Shown here: one piece after another, positions 8,003-15,441 of the stretch | Layout of the letters: each line of letters starts with the position of its first letter | How positions within the stretch are numbered: position 1 is the first letter of the stretch | Origin: DAIPHL01 sp036771375 | Lineage (GTDB): Bacteria > Synergistota > Synergistia > Synergistales > Synergistaceae | DNA length: 25,388 nucleotides | Direction of reading: 5' to 3' | Assembly: GCA_036771375.1 (NCBI GenBank) | Contig: DAIPHL010000010.1 | Location: forward strand, 1 to 25,388 | Notes under the pieces: model-generated | What the model was told of the DNA's origin: nothing | Seen by the model: the letters and a program-made list of their open reading frames with translations, nothing else | Databases searched by the model: none | Made by a program: the position numbers and the translations under genes

Positions 8003-8030
8003 GGACTTGTAAATGGCATATGTCATAAAT
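7976..8030. repeat. Duplicated palindromic operator-like element
   Basis: TGACATATGTCA at 7976-7987 is a perfect 12-base palindrome. A second copy, TGGCATATGTCA at 8014-8025, differs at one base. Both share the 14-base direct repeat CATATGTCATAAAT (7979-7992 and 8017-8030), with a centre-to-centre distance of 38 bases. The first covers the end of the -35 box and the spacer. The second lies just after the predicted transcription start. This is the geometry expected of a repressor binding two sites; the regulator is not proven. Confidence 0.8.
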
Positions 8031-8045
8031 CACACGAGGAGGTGC

Positions 8046-8288
8046 ATGAAATTGTGCCTGTCTGAGCAAACGGAGCACATGCATAACCACACGAGAGCCA
8101 GGAAAAGGCATTGCGCCCGCCGGGGGGCGAGCTTCCGGGAAGGCGGATGCGCTTTCGGGCATGGATCCGGACGGAACGCCCCGTGCGACTCCCCGGCATC
8201 GGTCGACTCCCGCGAGTTTTTGATGCAGGAGAAGGACGCTCTCCAAAAACGCCTGGCGGAGATCGAGGAACGCCTCCAGGCGCTGTAG
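8046..8288 (+). CDS. Small Cys/His-rich protein with C-terminal coiled coil
   Basis: An 80-aa first gene of the UPF0251/Mrp operon. The N-terminal half is basic and rich in Cys (4, 23, 35, 47) and His (11, 13, 15, 22, 39), which suggests metal binding. Residues 57-80 (FLMQEKDALQKRLAEIEERL) form a heptad-patterned coiled coil. The layout resembles the small DUF5320-type proteins often found beside Mrp and NifX-like genes in anaerobes; that link is inference. GAGGAGGT (8036-8043) is a perfect ribosome site but sits only 3 bases from the ATG at 8046, so the in-frame TTG at 8052 (about 9-base spacing) may be the true start. A further in-frame ATG at 8079 is possible. The stop is followed by a perfect hairpin before the next gene. 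Confidence 0.75.
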   Translation: MKLCLSEQTEHMHNHTRARKRHCARRGASFREGGCAFGHGSGRNAPCDSPASVDSREFLMQEKDALQKRLAEIEERLQAL

Positions 8289-8299
8289 GTGATTCGGAC

Positions 8300-8330
8300 G
8301 ATACGGCCGAAGGGAAGCTTCGGCCGTATC
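8300..8330 (+). other. Perfect 13-bp intercistronic hairpin
   Basis: GATACGGCCGAAG (8300-8312), loop GGAAG, then CTTCGGCCGTATC (8318-8330) gives a fully paired 13-bp stem. No T-run follows, and the next gene's GGGGAGG lies only 5 bases beyond, so it is not a standard rho-independent terminator. It could stabilise or process the mRNA, or set the ratio of the small protein to the downstream genes. Confidence 0.85.
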
Positions 8331-8350
8331 CGTGCGGGGAGGCGCGCGGA

Positions 8351-8725
8351 ATGCCAAGACCCAGAAAGTACAGAAAAGTATGTGCTCTACCGCGCATCAG
8401 CAAATTTGCACCGGAGAAGGGCGACATGCCCCCAAAGGAACCGGTCGTGTTGACCGTAGACGAATACGAAACGATCCGTCTTGGAGACTACGAGGAGTTC
8501 ACACAGGAAATGTGCGGACAGTTCATGAACGTCGCACGAACGACCGTACAGCAGATTTATACGGAAGCGAGGAAAAAGATCGCGACCGTGCTCGTCGAGG
8601 GAAGACCCCTCAAAATCGAGGGCGGAGATTATTTCCTCTGCAAGGGCAAAACGGAAGGGTGTGGACGAAGCCGTCACTGCAAAAGGCACGGGCACGCCCA
8701 TGGAGCCGAGGCGGAAGAGAGCTGA
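8351..8725 (+). CDS. UPF0251 (DUF134) family DNA-binding protein
   Basis: A 124-aa protein matching UPF0251. It opens with MPRPRKYRKVC, continues with VLTVDEYETIRLGDYEEFTQ, and has the helix-turn-helix-like stretch ECGQFMNVARTTVQQIYTEA-type region (about residues 57-76; the residue before Cys is Met here), then LKIEGGDYFLCKG and a C-terminal Cys/His tail (CGRSRHCKRHGHAHG). The family is a predicted sigma-like HTH DNA-binding protein, commonly encoded beside Mrp-type ATPases and NifX-like proteins in anaerobes. The Cys/His tail could sense metal, Fe-S or redox state (inference). The ATG at 8351 is fixed by GGGGAGG (8336-8342) at 8-base spacing. It is the natural candidate to bind the paired palindromes upstream of the operon. 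Confidence 0.95.
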   Translation: MPRPRKYRKVCALPRISKFAPEKGDMPPKEPVVLTVDEYETIRLGDYEEFTQEMCGQFMNVARTTVQQIYTEARKKIATVLVEGRPLKIEGGDYFLCKGKTEGCGRSRHCKRHGHAHGAEAEES

Positions 8726-8916
8726 AAGCTTCCGTTCCGTAAAGCGAAGGGACCGGTCCCGCACACCCTTTGTTGCGCCTTTTACCCCGCATGGCGGGAA
8801 GAGAGGAGAAAGCGGCTCTCCGGCGGGACTTCCGGCGCTACGTGCAAGCATCTTGCAAGAGACAACCGCACGAAACCGGTCGAGACCGCTTCAAGAGAAC
8901 GGGAGGCAAAATCAAG

Positions 8917-9729
8917 ATGGACAAAGACCGTGACGGACTCTGTCACGAAAGAGGGCACAACGCTTTTTTGGAGACCCCACACGAACTGTCGAACATCGGT
9001 AAAATCATCGGAGTGAACAGCGGGAAAGGAGGCGTCGGGAAAAGCCTCGTTGCATCCTTGCTTGCGATACTCATGCAACGCAGAGGCTTCAAAACCGCCA
9101 TCCTGGACGCCGACGTAACGGGACCATCCATTCCGAAGACCTTCGGAATACGGGAAAGAGCCGTGGAGGGGCCGTTGGGCCTGTTCCCGGTAAAAAGTGA
9201 AAGCGGCATCTCAGTGATGTCTCTCAACCTGCTTCTCGAACACGACACCGACCCCATCGTCTGGAGAGGCCCTCTCATCGCAGGAGCGGTCAAGCGGTTC
9301 TGGACGGATGTCGTCTGGGGAGACGTGGATTTCCTGTTTGTCGACATGCCGCCCGGAACCGGCGACGTATCCTTGACGGTGTTTCAGTCCATTCCCTTGG
9401 ACGGAGTGATCGTGGTGACCTCCCCCCAGGAACTTGTGGGGATGATCGTGGAAAAAGCGGTCAAAATGGCGGGTATCATGCAGATCCCGGTGCTGGCCCT
9501 GGTCGAAAACATGAGCTACTACGAATGCCCGGATTGCGGCAGGCGCCACGACATTTTCGGGAAAAGAGGCACAGAAGAGCTCGCGCGTCGCCACGGCATC
9601 GACCTCATATGCAAGATCCCCGTAAATCCCGGGCTCTCCGCGGCCGTGGACGCAGGAACGCTCGAAGAGTTCGACGGAAATTGGCTCGACGACATCGTGG
9701 AATTACTTGAAAGAGGGATCGAAAAATGA
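8917..9729 (+). CDS. mrp: Mrp/NBP35-family Fe-S carrier ATPase
   Basis: A 270-aa cytosolic P-loop ATPase of the Mrp/NBP35 (ApbC) type, thought to bind and hand on Fe-S clusters. Visible features are the deviant Walker A SGKGGVGKS (35-43), the switch region LDADVTGPSIP (63-73), FVDMPPGTGD (141-150), and the cluster-binding CPDC pair Cys204/Cys207 in NMSYYECPDCGRRHDIFG. The ATG at 8917 is preceded by GGGAGG (8901-8906) at 10-base spacing. The frame stays open upstream to 8770, but those Lys/Arg-rich residues lack family character and a ribosome site. The 190-base gap after UPF0251 holds two short hairpins (8786-8798 and 8843-8857) and no other gene I can support. Its stop overlaps the next gene by ATGA. 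Confidence 0.95.
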   Translation: MDKDRDGLCHERGHNAFLETPHELSNIGKIIGVNSGKGGVGKSLVASLLAILMQRRGFKTAILDADVTGPSIPKTFGIRERAVEGPLGLFPVKSESGISVMSLNLLLEHDTDPIVWRGPLIAGAVKRFWTDVVWGDVDFLFVDMPPGTGDVSLTVFQSIPLDGVIVVTSPQELVGMIVEKAVKMAGIMQIPVLALVENMSYYECPDCGRRHDIFGKRGTEELARRHGIDLICKIPVNPGLSAAVDAGTLEEFDGNWLDDIVELLERGIEK

Positions 9730-10082
9730 GAGTTGCGGTAGCGGCAATGGGAGACGCCGTGGCAGGACACTTCGGCCACTGTAAGGACTTCGTGATCTAC
9801 GAAACGGAGCACGGCAACATCATACAACGGGAAACCGTTCCGAATCCGGGACACAAACCGGGATTCCTGCCGGATTTTCTTGCGGATCGGGGCGTCAAGG
9901 TAGTCATCTCCGGCGGCATGGGAGAACAGGCCGCCGAGATCTTCCGCAAGCGCGGCGTCAAGACCGTCACGGGGGCAACGGGCGATGCGGACCGCGTCGT
10001 CAAATGTTGCCTGGAAAATGGGTTCATGTCCACAGGTTCCCTCTGCCATGGACATGAACACGCCGGCACATGCGGCGGGTGA
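9726..10082 (+). CDS. NifX/NifB C-terminal-like dinitrogenase cofactor-type protein
   Basis: A 118-aa protein of the dinitrogenase iron-molybdenum cofactor biosynthesis superfamily. The fold signature is clear: MRVAVAAMG at the start, VAGHFGHCKDFVIYE (about 12-26), VVISGGMGEQAAEIF (about 59-73) and a C-terminal alpha/beta unit. These proteins bind Fe-S or metal clusters. No nitrogenase genes are nearby, so the role is more likely general cluster handling with the Mrp ATPase than nitrogen fixation. The C-terminus (LCHGHEHAGTCGG) is His/Cys-rich and could bind metal. The start overlaps the Mrp stop by ATGA, indicating translational coupling. A strong terminator follows. Confidence 0.95.
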   Translation: MRVAVAAMGDAVAGHFGHCKDFVIYETEHGNIIQRETVPNPGHKPGFLPDFLADRGVKVVISGGMGEQAAEIFRKRGVKTVTGATGDADRVVKCCLENGFMSTGSLCHGHEHAGTCGG

Positions 10083-10130
10083 CGAAAGACCGACGCGAAG
10101 AAAAAAAGAACGTCGACCGACCGAGAAGGG

Positions 10131-10168
10131 AAAGGGGCGAGTCGAGAAAGACCGCCCCTTTCTTTTTC
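10131..10168 (+). terminator. Rho-independent terminator of the Mrp operon
   Basis: GAAAGGGGCG (10131-10140) pairs perfectly with CGCCCCTTTC (10154-10163), with a 13-base loop, and is followed by TTTTT (10164-10168). It ends the rightward operon 49 bases after the NifX-like stop. The leftward symporter gene ends at 10258, so the gap also separates convergent units. On the minus strand there is no adjacent T-run. Confidence 0.88.
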
Positions 10169-10257
10169 CACTCGAGTCGACAGCGCGAAGGACGCTCTCC
10201 CCTGGAAGTCTTTCGGAAACCGGCAAAACCCATCCGTCCGGTAGATACCGGGATCGC

Positions 10258-11730
10258 TCAAACCTGAGAGAGATCGTACAACTCCTGATCGACCCCTACG
10301 ATCTTATTCAGCAACGCCGATACGCCGAACATTCCGATCGCCGCCGGCACGACGCACAACCCCATGGAGACCGCCCAGCTCATGTCGAACACGTAGGTCA
10401 TGATCAGATAGGATGCAGGACCGGCGATGGCCGAACACCAAACGCCCTCCCGCCTCGCTTTGCTCCACAAAACGCCCGCATACAGCGGCATTGCGAGCAT
10501 CGAACCGACACCCGTCAAGGATAAAAGAACGAAGATCTGAAGCAGCGGAGGCGTTTTGACGTAGTTGAACAGCAACACGAGAAGCGCGATCAGGATCACG
10601 CTGGCCTGTGTCACCCACACCACCTGCTTGGGCGTGGCTCTTTTGTAAATCTGCGCAAAGATGTCCTTCCCCAGGCTCTGTCCCATGACGAGTAGGATCG
10701 AGGACGCCGTCGAAATGATCGCGGAGAAAAACCCAATCATCATGATTCCGGAAACCAGCGGCGGGAAAAACGTCGTCGACATGGTAATCGTAAGATAGTC
10801 CGCCTCTGCATCCGGGAAGAAGACTCGTCCCGCCAATCCCATCATGACCATGGAGTTAAATATCAAACCGGCGACGAGCGTGATCAGCAGGAACGTCCCT
10901 ATCTTCTTACGGTCGATCGACTCCAACCCCAGGTAACGGGAGCTGATATAGGGCTGGCTGAACATAACGAAGAAACCGAACAGGAAGATGCAAGGAATCG
11001 CATACCATGGAATGACGGCGTTCTCCCCGGTGTGGTAAATCGTCAACAGTTCAGGCGCTTTCGCCGCAAGAGAGCTCTCGAGGCCGGTAAACCCACCTAT
11101 CTTGATCAGCGACACCAAGACCAAACTCAACGAGAGGACGACCATGAAACATCCCTGCCAAAAAGAGGTCCAAGCCACGGAACGGAGTCCTCCCATGTTG
11201 ACGAAGAACACCACCAACACCATCATGATGACCAGCCCCGCGTTGAAACTGACGCCGGTGTACATCTCCAAAAGGATCGCCGCGCCTTTGTACTGTGAAA
11301 CCAACATGAACAGGTAGCAAATGACCATCACCACCGACATATACAGCTTGATACCATCGCTTTGAAAACGCGCGCCAATGTAATCGGTGATGGTCAGCGA
11401 ACCGTACTTCTCGCTTTGCAAGCGAAGTTTGCGTATCAGGAATATACCGGGAATGACAAGACCAGGGACGCTGAACACGGTAAACCAATAATACGGCCAC
11501 CCAACGGTCGAGATCAGGGCGGGATCTCCGATAAACGACCCGGCGCTTACGGAAGCCGCGCAATAGGACATCGCCATAACAATGACAGGCGTGACCTTGC
11601 CGCCGAGGAAATACTCGACGTCGCTCTTGTCGCGACCGGCCTTTCGTTCTTTCTGTCCCCAAAATCCGATGCCGATCATCATCAAGCAGAAAAAAACAAA
11701 ATAAACGATGTAGATAACCCGATTATCCAT
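10258..11730 (-). CDS. Sodium:solute symporter (SSS family)
   Basis: A 490-aa integral membrane protein with about 13 hydrophobic segments, beginning at residues 5-25 (VIYIVYFVFFCLMMIGIGFW). Family features include the YFLGGK motif near residue 40, SAGSFIGDPA (about 61-71) in the first unwound helix of the core, and the GFFSAIISTASSILLVMGQSLGKD stretch (about 332-355) that carries the conserved Ser/Thr of the sodium site. The family couples Na+ to uptake of pantothenate, proline, monocarboxylates, sugars and others; the overall look is nearest PanF-like members, but the substrate cannot be read from sequence. It is the last gene of the leftward cluster, 10 bases after a 52-aa accessory protein. 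That linkage to an aldolase and an enoate reductase suggests its substrate is a carbon source or organic acid. Confidence 0.95.
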   Translation of the reverse strand: MDNRVIYIVYFVFFCLMMIGIGFWGQKERKAGRDKSDVEYFLGGKVTPVIVMAMSYCAASVSAGSFIGDPALISTVGWPYYWFTVFSVPGLVIPGIFLIRKLRLQSEKYGSLTITDYIGARFQSDGIKLYMSVVMVICYLFMLVSQYKGAAILLEMYTGVSFNAGLVIMMVLVVFFVNMGGLRSVAWTSFWQGCFMVVLSLSLVLVSLIKIGGFTGLESSLAAKAPELLTIYHTGENAVIPWYAIPCIFLFGFFVMFSQPYISSRYLGLESIDRKKIGTFLLITLVAGLIFNSMVMMGLAGRVFFPDAEADYLTITMSTTFFPPLVSGIMMIGFFSAIISTASSILLVMGQSLGKDIFAQIYKRATPKQVVWVTQASVILIALLVLLFNYVKTPPLLQIFVLLSLTGVGSMLAMPLYAGVLWSKARREGVWCSAIAGPASYLIMTYVFDMSWAVSMGLCVVPAAIGMFGVSALLNKIVGVDQELYDLSQV

Positions 11731-11740
11731 GCGTCGTCAC

Positions 11741-11899
11741 TTACTCCTTTCCCACTTGCACATCGTTTCGTTCATTGACTTTTTCCAACAGCTCGTCGTA
11801 GCGGTCTTTCGGTCTTTTCATCCAACATATGACCATGATCCCCGCGATCAGAAACGTCAACAACTGCGCACCCATTATGACCGTCCATGTCTGTTGCAT
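11741..11899 (-). CDS. Small symporter accessory membrane protein
   Basis: A 52-aa protein starting MQQTWTVIMGAQ. It has one membrane helix at about residues 7-26 (including LLTFLIAGIMVICW), then a charged tail (MKRPKDRYDELLEKVNERND). The ATG at 11899 has a strong AAGGAGGG nine bases upstream. It lies between the flavin oxidoreductase (23-base gap) and the SSS symporter (10-base gap), all leftward. Short single-helix proteins of this layout are recurrent partners encoded directly upstream of SSS symporters. The assignment therefore rests on position, size and topology, not on a strong sequence motif. Confidence 0.85.
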   Translation of the reverse strand: MQQTWTVIMGAQLLTFLIAGIMVICWMKRPKDRYDELLEKVNERNDVQVGKE

Positions 11900-11922
11900 T
11901 TCTCGATACCCTCCTTTGCCGG

Positions 11923-13869
11923 TTATATCGCGAGAGCGGTTTCGAAGCCCCGGCGAATTGCCTTTACCAGATCGTCGGGGTGTTCGGCATCCCCTACGAC
12001 GTAAACTTCGGAAACGATGCCCCGCGCCTCTTCAAGCAGTGAAACGTTCCCCTTCGCCCCCGCCGCGAGAACGACCGTGTCGATATCGCTCAGCTCCATC
12101 CTGTTTCCGTCTTTTTCCACAACCACCGCATGGTCTTTGATCTCACAGACTGTCGTAGAGATATGCTGGTGCAGATTGAAAATCGTATCGAAATGCTTCA
12201 AGAGACAAATCCTGGCATCCTGGGGCATATCGATACCAATCCCATCCCGCATCTCCACCAGATCCACCCTGCAGGGCCATGTTTCCATAATGTAGTGGGC
12301 CGTCTCGGCCCCCACGGAACCTCCACCGAGGATCACCACCCTCTGACCGACCTGGACCCTTCCCGCCAACACATCGTCCGCCGTCACAACAAAACTCCGC
12401 TCGATCCCCGGGATGGCGGGAACGATCGGCGTGCTTCCCGTCGCCACGATCAACACATCCGGCCGTTGCTCCCCAAGAAGCTTCGCAGTCACCGGTGTTC
12501 CCGTATGGACTTCGATGTTCAACTTGCGTATATTCCGCAGCATCTGTTCAAACGCTTCTCCATAACCTTTTTTGTACGGTGGAACGGCGGCCAATCTCAA
12601 CCGTCCGCCCAGCTCTCCTTCTTTCTCGTACAGTGCCACCTTATGTCCACGCAGTGTCAGAACTCTGGCGGCCTCCATACCACCAGGACCGCCTCCTGCA
12701 ATCAACACCCGCTTTTGTCCTTTAGCCCGCTCGATCCGATAGCGATCTTTGGTTTCACGTCCCGTCCGCACATTCATGGTACACTTGACATACCGCTCGC
12801 CGGCGGTTCTGTCGTGACAGCCCTTGTTGCAGGCGATACAATAAGTGATATCGTCGATGCGACCTTCTTTCAGCTTGTTCGGATAATCGGGATCGGCCAA
12901 CAGAGGACGTCCGATACAGACAATGTCCGCCTTCCCCTTTTGTATCACGTCCAATTGAACATCCGGACGGTTCAGTTGTCCCGCCGCCATGACCGGAATG
13001 TTCACCGCCTCCTTGACGTTGTCCGCCAGGTAAAGGTTGATGCCCCTTTTATGGTACATATTAGGGACCGTCCTAACGAAGGGATACATATCCGCCGACA
13101 CGCTGATCGCGGCCACTCCCAGATTTTCCAAGTATTTGGAGATCTCGACCGACATGGGCATATCAATGCCGCCCTCACGCATCTCGTCCCCGACGATCCG
13201 GCAGGTGATGGGAAAATCGTCGCCCACCAGTTCCCGACAGCGCTGCATGATCTCTGTGACGAAACGCATTCGCGCGGGGAAGCTTCCGCCGTATTTGTCA
13301 GTTCGTTTGTTGGTCAAGGGAGACATGAACGCACAGATGAGGTATCCGTGGGCACAGTGAAGTTCGACGGCGTCGAACCCGGATTCCTTGGCGCGCCGTA
13401 CCGCTTGGGCATAGTATTCTACATAGTCTTCCGTCTCCTTGGTGGTCAACACACGGGGCGGATCGTATTCGGCCTTGAAGACCGAGTAGATTTCCGGCTC
13501 GAAGTAAGAAGGGGAGACCGGTTGATACCCGCAGGTGCTGATATTGGTCTCCCGTCCGGAATGATGAATTTGGGCCATGGCGAGACAATCGCTTTGATGG
13601 ATTGCGTCGGTTAACCGGCGCAATCCCTCGATGCGGTCATCGTTATCGATATAGATTTGACCGCCAAAATCCCCGTCAGGCCTGATACAGACAGACCCCA
13701 CAATCAACATCGCCGCTCCGCCTTCGGCACGCCTCGCATAATAAGCAACTTCCTCCGACGTCACCAAACCATCGTGGGCCATATGGGTTGACATCGGAGC
13801 CATGACAAACCGGTTCTTCAACGTCAGATTCCCCACTCTGATCGGTTCAAACAATGGCGCGTACTTCAT
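11923..13869 (-). CDS. NADH:flavin oxidoreductase, 2,4-dienoyl-CoA/2-enoate reductase type
   Basis: A 648-aa three-domain flavoenzyme like FadH and 2-enoate reductase. Residues 1-330 are the old-yellow-enzyme FMN TIM barrel (FVMAPMSTHMA; HCAHGYLICAF with Tyr176 at the FadH active-site Tyr position; CIGRPLLADPD). A [4Fe-4S] site follows at Cys344, Cys347, Cys351 and Cys363. Then come an FAD motif GGGPGGMEA (392-400) and an NAD(P) motif GGGSVGAET (515-523). Electrons pass NAD(P)H to FAD to Fe-S to FMN to reduce an activated C=C bond. The substrate is unknown; no fatty-acid oxidation genes are adjacent, so an enoate or another alpha,beta-unsaturated acid fits better than dienoyl-CoA. The start overlaps the aldolase stop by ATGA and is preceded by GGGAGGGAG. 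Confidence 0.95.
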   Translation of the reverse strand: MKYAPLFEPIRVGNLTLKNRFVMAPMSTHMAHDGLVTSEEVAYYARRAEGGAAMLIVGSVCIRPDGDFGGQIYIDNDDRIEGLRRLTDAIHQSDCLAMAQIHHSGRETNISTCGYQPVSPSYFEPEIYSVFKAEYDPPRVLTTKETEDYVEYYAQAVRRAKESGFDAVELHCAHGYLICAFMSPLTNKRTDKYGGSFPARMRFVTEIMQRCRELVGDDFPITCRIVGDEMREGGIDMPMSVEISKYLENLGVAAISVSADMYPFVRTVPNMYHKRGINLYLADNVKEAVNIPVMAAGQLNRPDVQLDVIQKGKADIVCIGRPLLADPDYPNKLKEGRIDDITYCIACNKGCHDRTAGERYVKCTMNVRTGRETKDRYRIERAKGQKRVLIAGGGPGGMEAARVLTLRGHKVALYEKEGELGGRLRLAAVPPYKKGYGEAFEQMLRNIRKLNIEVHTGTPVTAKLLGEQRPDVLIVATGSTPIVPAIPGIERSFVVTADDVLAGRVQVGQRVVILGGGSVGAETAHYIMETWPCRVDLVEMRDGIGIDMPQDARICLLKHFDTIFNLHQHISTTVCEIKDHAVVVEKDGNRMELSDIDTVVLAAGAKGNVSLLEEARGIVSEVYVVGDAEHPDDLVKAIRRGFETALAI

Positions 13870-14651
13870 CGCAACTCCCTCCCAAGGTTTTTTATCAACT
13901 CCGACATGACACTCCTGCCTCGATCGATAAGGAATCCCGAATCGGTTCCTATCGCGACCATGTCAAAGCCCTGCTCCCAATACTCCTCGGCCTGCTTGGC
14001 ATTTCCCGCGAAGATCATGGCGATCTTTTCATATTCTTTACATGCATGGAGAACTTTTTCGACACCTTGGCGGAAGGCTTTCGTATCGAATTGGGCAGGG
14101 GCACCCAACGCAACGGAAAGATCGTAAGGACCGATAAAAATGCCGTTTACCCCTTCTATGGAGACGATCTCTTCGATCGATTCCAGTGCTCCCAACGTCT
14201 CGCACTGCGGGATAACCCACTTTTCCGAATTCGTCTTCACAAAATATCTGTCGAGATTCCGCAGCCCCTTATCCTCGCCATAAAGCGCGCTCCGGGAAAA
14301 GGCAAATCCCCGCCTACCCAGGGGAAAGTACTTCGTGTATTCGACAATTTTTCGAACTTCTTCCACGCTGTGGACATCCGGAATGATCAAGGCATCGGCC
14401 CCTATATCCAGCATCCTCAAAAGCGACGCTCTGCTCGAATCGGATACCCTAACGAATGCTTTACACCGCAGCGCCTGCAACGCTCTCACCATCTCCAGAC
14501 TGCTTTCCACGGAGAACGGACCATGCTCGTTATCTATAATCACATAGTCAAAGCCTGCCAGTGCCAGACACTCCATTGCAATACCACTTCCAAGATGCGC
14601 AAAGGTTCCGATCGCAGGTCTGTTCGGTTGATGGTTTTCCCAAAAATCCAT
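13866..14651 (-). CDS. HpcH/HpaI-family class II aldolase
   Basis: A 261-aa divalent-metal aldolase of the HpcH/HpaI/2-dehydro-3-deoxyglucarate aldolase family, splitting 2-oxo-4-hydroxy acids to pyruvate plus an aldehyde. Visible features are VIIDNEHGPFS (His43), AFVRVSD (Arg68 for the pyruvate group), GADALIIPDVHS (84-95), the metal ligand Glu151 in PQCETLGALE, and Asp177 in FIGPYDLSVALG. The consensus GxxDLS is intact. The natural aldehyde product is not predictable. The ATG at 14651 has GAGGGGG six bases upstream. It follows the Crp/Fnr gene by 28 bases and overlaps the oxidoreductase by 4, so the three are very likely one transcript. Confidence 0.93.
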   Translation of the reverse strand: MDFWENHQPNRPAIGTFAHLGSGIAMECLALAGFDYVIIDNEHGPFSVESSLEMVRALQALRCKAFVRVSDSSRASLLRMLDIGADALIIPDVHSVEEVRKIVEYTKYFPLGRRGFAFSRSALYGEDKGLRNLDRYFVKTNSEKWVIPQCETLGALESIEEIVSIEGVNGIFIGPYDLSVALGAPAQFDTKAFRQGVEKVLHACKEYEKIAMIFAGNAKQAEEYWEQGFDMVAIGTDSGFLIDRGRSVMSELIKNLGRELR

Positions 14652-14679
14652 GATGCACCCCCTCTTCGTCGCCGTTCCA

Positions 14680-15360
14680 TCATTCGATATAGGCCTCGCC
14701 GGTACATTGTTCCGCCAGAAGCTCTATATTCCTGATACAAATTCTCTTTCTGTCCGTCTGGATGATTTTCTGATTCCGCAATCTGTTCAGTATGGCGGAA
14801 ATCTGTACCCGCGAGACCGCCACAATGCTCGCCAGCTCTTCCTGCGTCAGACGAATCTCGAGTCCGTCCTCTCCCGTGCTGTTACGATCTTCCATGTAGA
14901 TATAGAGAAAATTGCACAGACGGACATAGGCGCTGCTGTAACATTGATTGATGGAGTCAAAAACGAGAAAATTGAACATTTCCAAATATGTGTCGAGAAT
15001 CTTTTTCATCAATGCCACATTTTGCGTCATGAGTTCCTTGATCCTCTTCTGCGAGATCACAAATCCCTCGATCTCGCTGATGCTGAAACCAAATTCACCG
15101 ATCCGGTACTGGCGGGGCGATGAATACGCGGGGAACATACTTCCCGCCCCATGATAGAAGAGGGTTTTCTCCGCTCCGCTTTCGTGCATCACGGAATAAC
15201 GGGCTAACCCGCTTTCAATGTAGAAACAGAAATCCAACGTCTGCGCGGATGAGAACATCGTACTCCCCTTGGGGAAACGCTTCCTCCCCATGCTGTACTC
15301 AAGCAGGAGCGGCTTAAACTGATTGAATACATTGGTAAAGTAAAATTTTGGCCTGTCCAT
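14680..15360 (-). CDS. Crp/Fnr-family transcriptional regulator
   Basis: A 226-aa regulator: an N-terminal cyclic-nucleotide-binding-like beta-roll (about 10-125), a long dimerisation helix (about 126-155), and a C-terminal winged helix-turn-helix with LTQEELASIVAVSRVQISAI as helices 2-3 (about 170-190), then LRNQKII and the wing. The canonical cAMP phosphate cassette is absent, as is an Fnr-type cysteine cluster, so the effector is unknown. GGAGGTGGAGGA precedes the ATG at 15360. It heads the leftward aldolase/oxidoreductase/symporter cluster and is probably its local regulator. In the 81-base gap to the aminotransferase I see an imperfect candidate site, TCTTC-N8-GAAGA (15407-15424), and no good -10/-35 pair. 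Confidence 0.92.
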   Translation of the reverse strand: MDRPKFYFTNVFNQFKPLLLEYSMGRKRFPKGSTMFSSAQTLDFCFYIESGLARYSVMHESGAEKTLFYHGAGSMFPAYSSPRQYRIGEFGFSISEIEGFVISQKRIKELMTQNVALMKKILDTYLEMFNFLVFDSINQCYSSAYVRLCNFLYIYMEDRNSTGEDGLEIRLTQEELASIVAVSRVQISAILNRLRNQKIIQTDRKRICIRNIELLAEQCTGEAYIE

Positions 15361-15441
15361 TCCTCCACCTCCACAAGCGCAATCCGCTTAGCAAAGAAAA
15401 CGTACGTCTTCCGTGAAGTGAAGAAGGCGTCAACAATGATT

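Noticed and set aside
7979..8030. CRISPR-like repeat from the duplicated CATATGTCATAAAT
   Set aside because: Only two short copies, palindromic, and placed on a promoter; this is operator geometry.
8300..8330. Rho-independent terminator
   Set aside because: The stem is perfect but no T-run follows on the plus strand and the next ribosome site is immediately downstream; kept only as a hairpin.
8770..8916. N-terminal extension of the Mrp ATPase, including ATG 8791
   Set aside because: Open frame only; Lys/Arg-rich, no ribosome site, while 8917 is preceded by GGGAGG.
9726..10082. Evidence for nitrogen fixation
   Set aside because: The NifX-like fold alone is common in non-fixing anaerobes; no nifHDK or other cofactor genes are present.
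12130..13614. 494-codon plus-strand open frame opposite the flavin oxidoreductase
   Set aside because: Antisense shadow; the minus frame has the FMN, Fe-S, FAD and NAD motifs in order.
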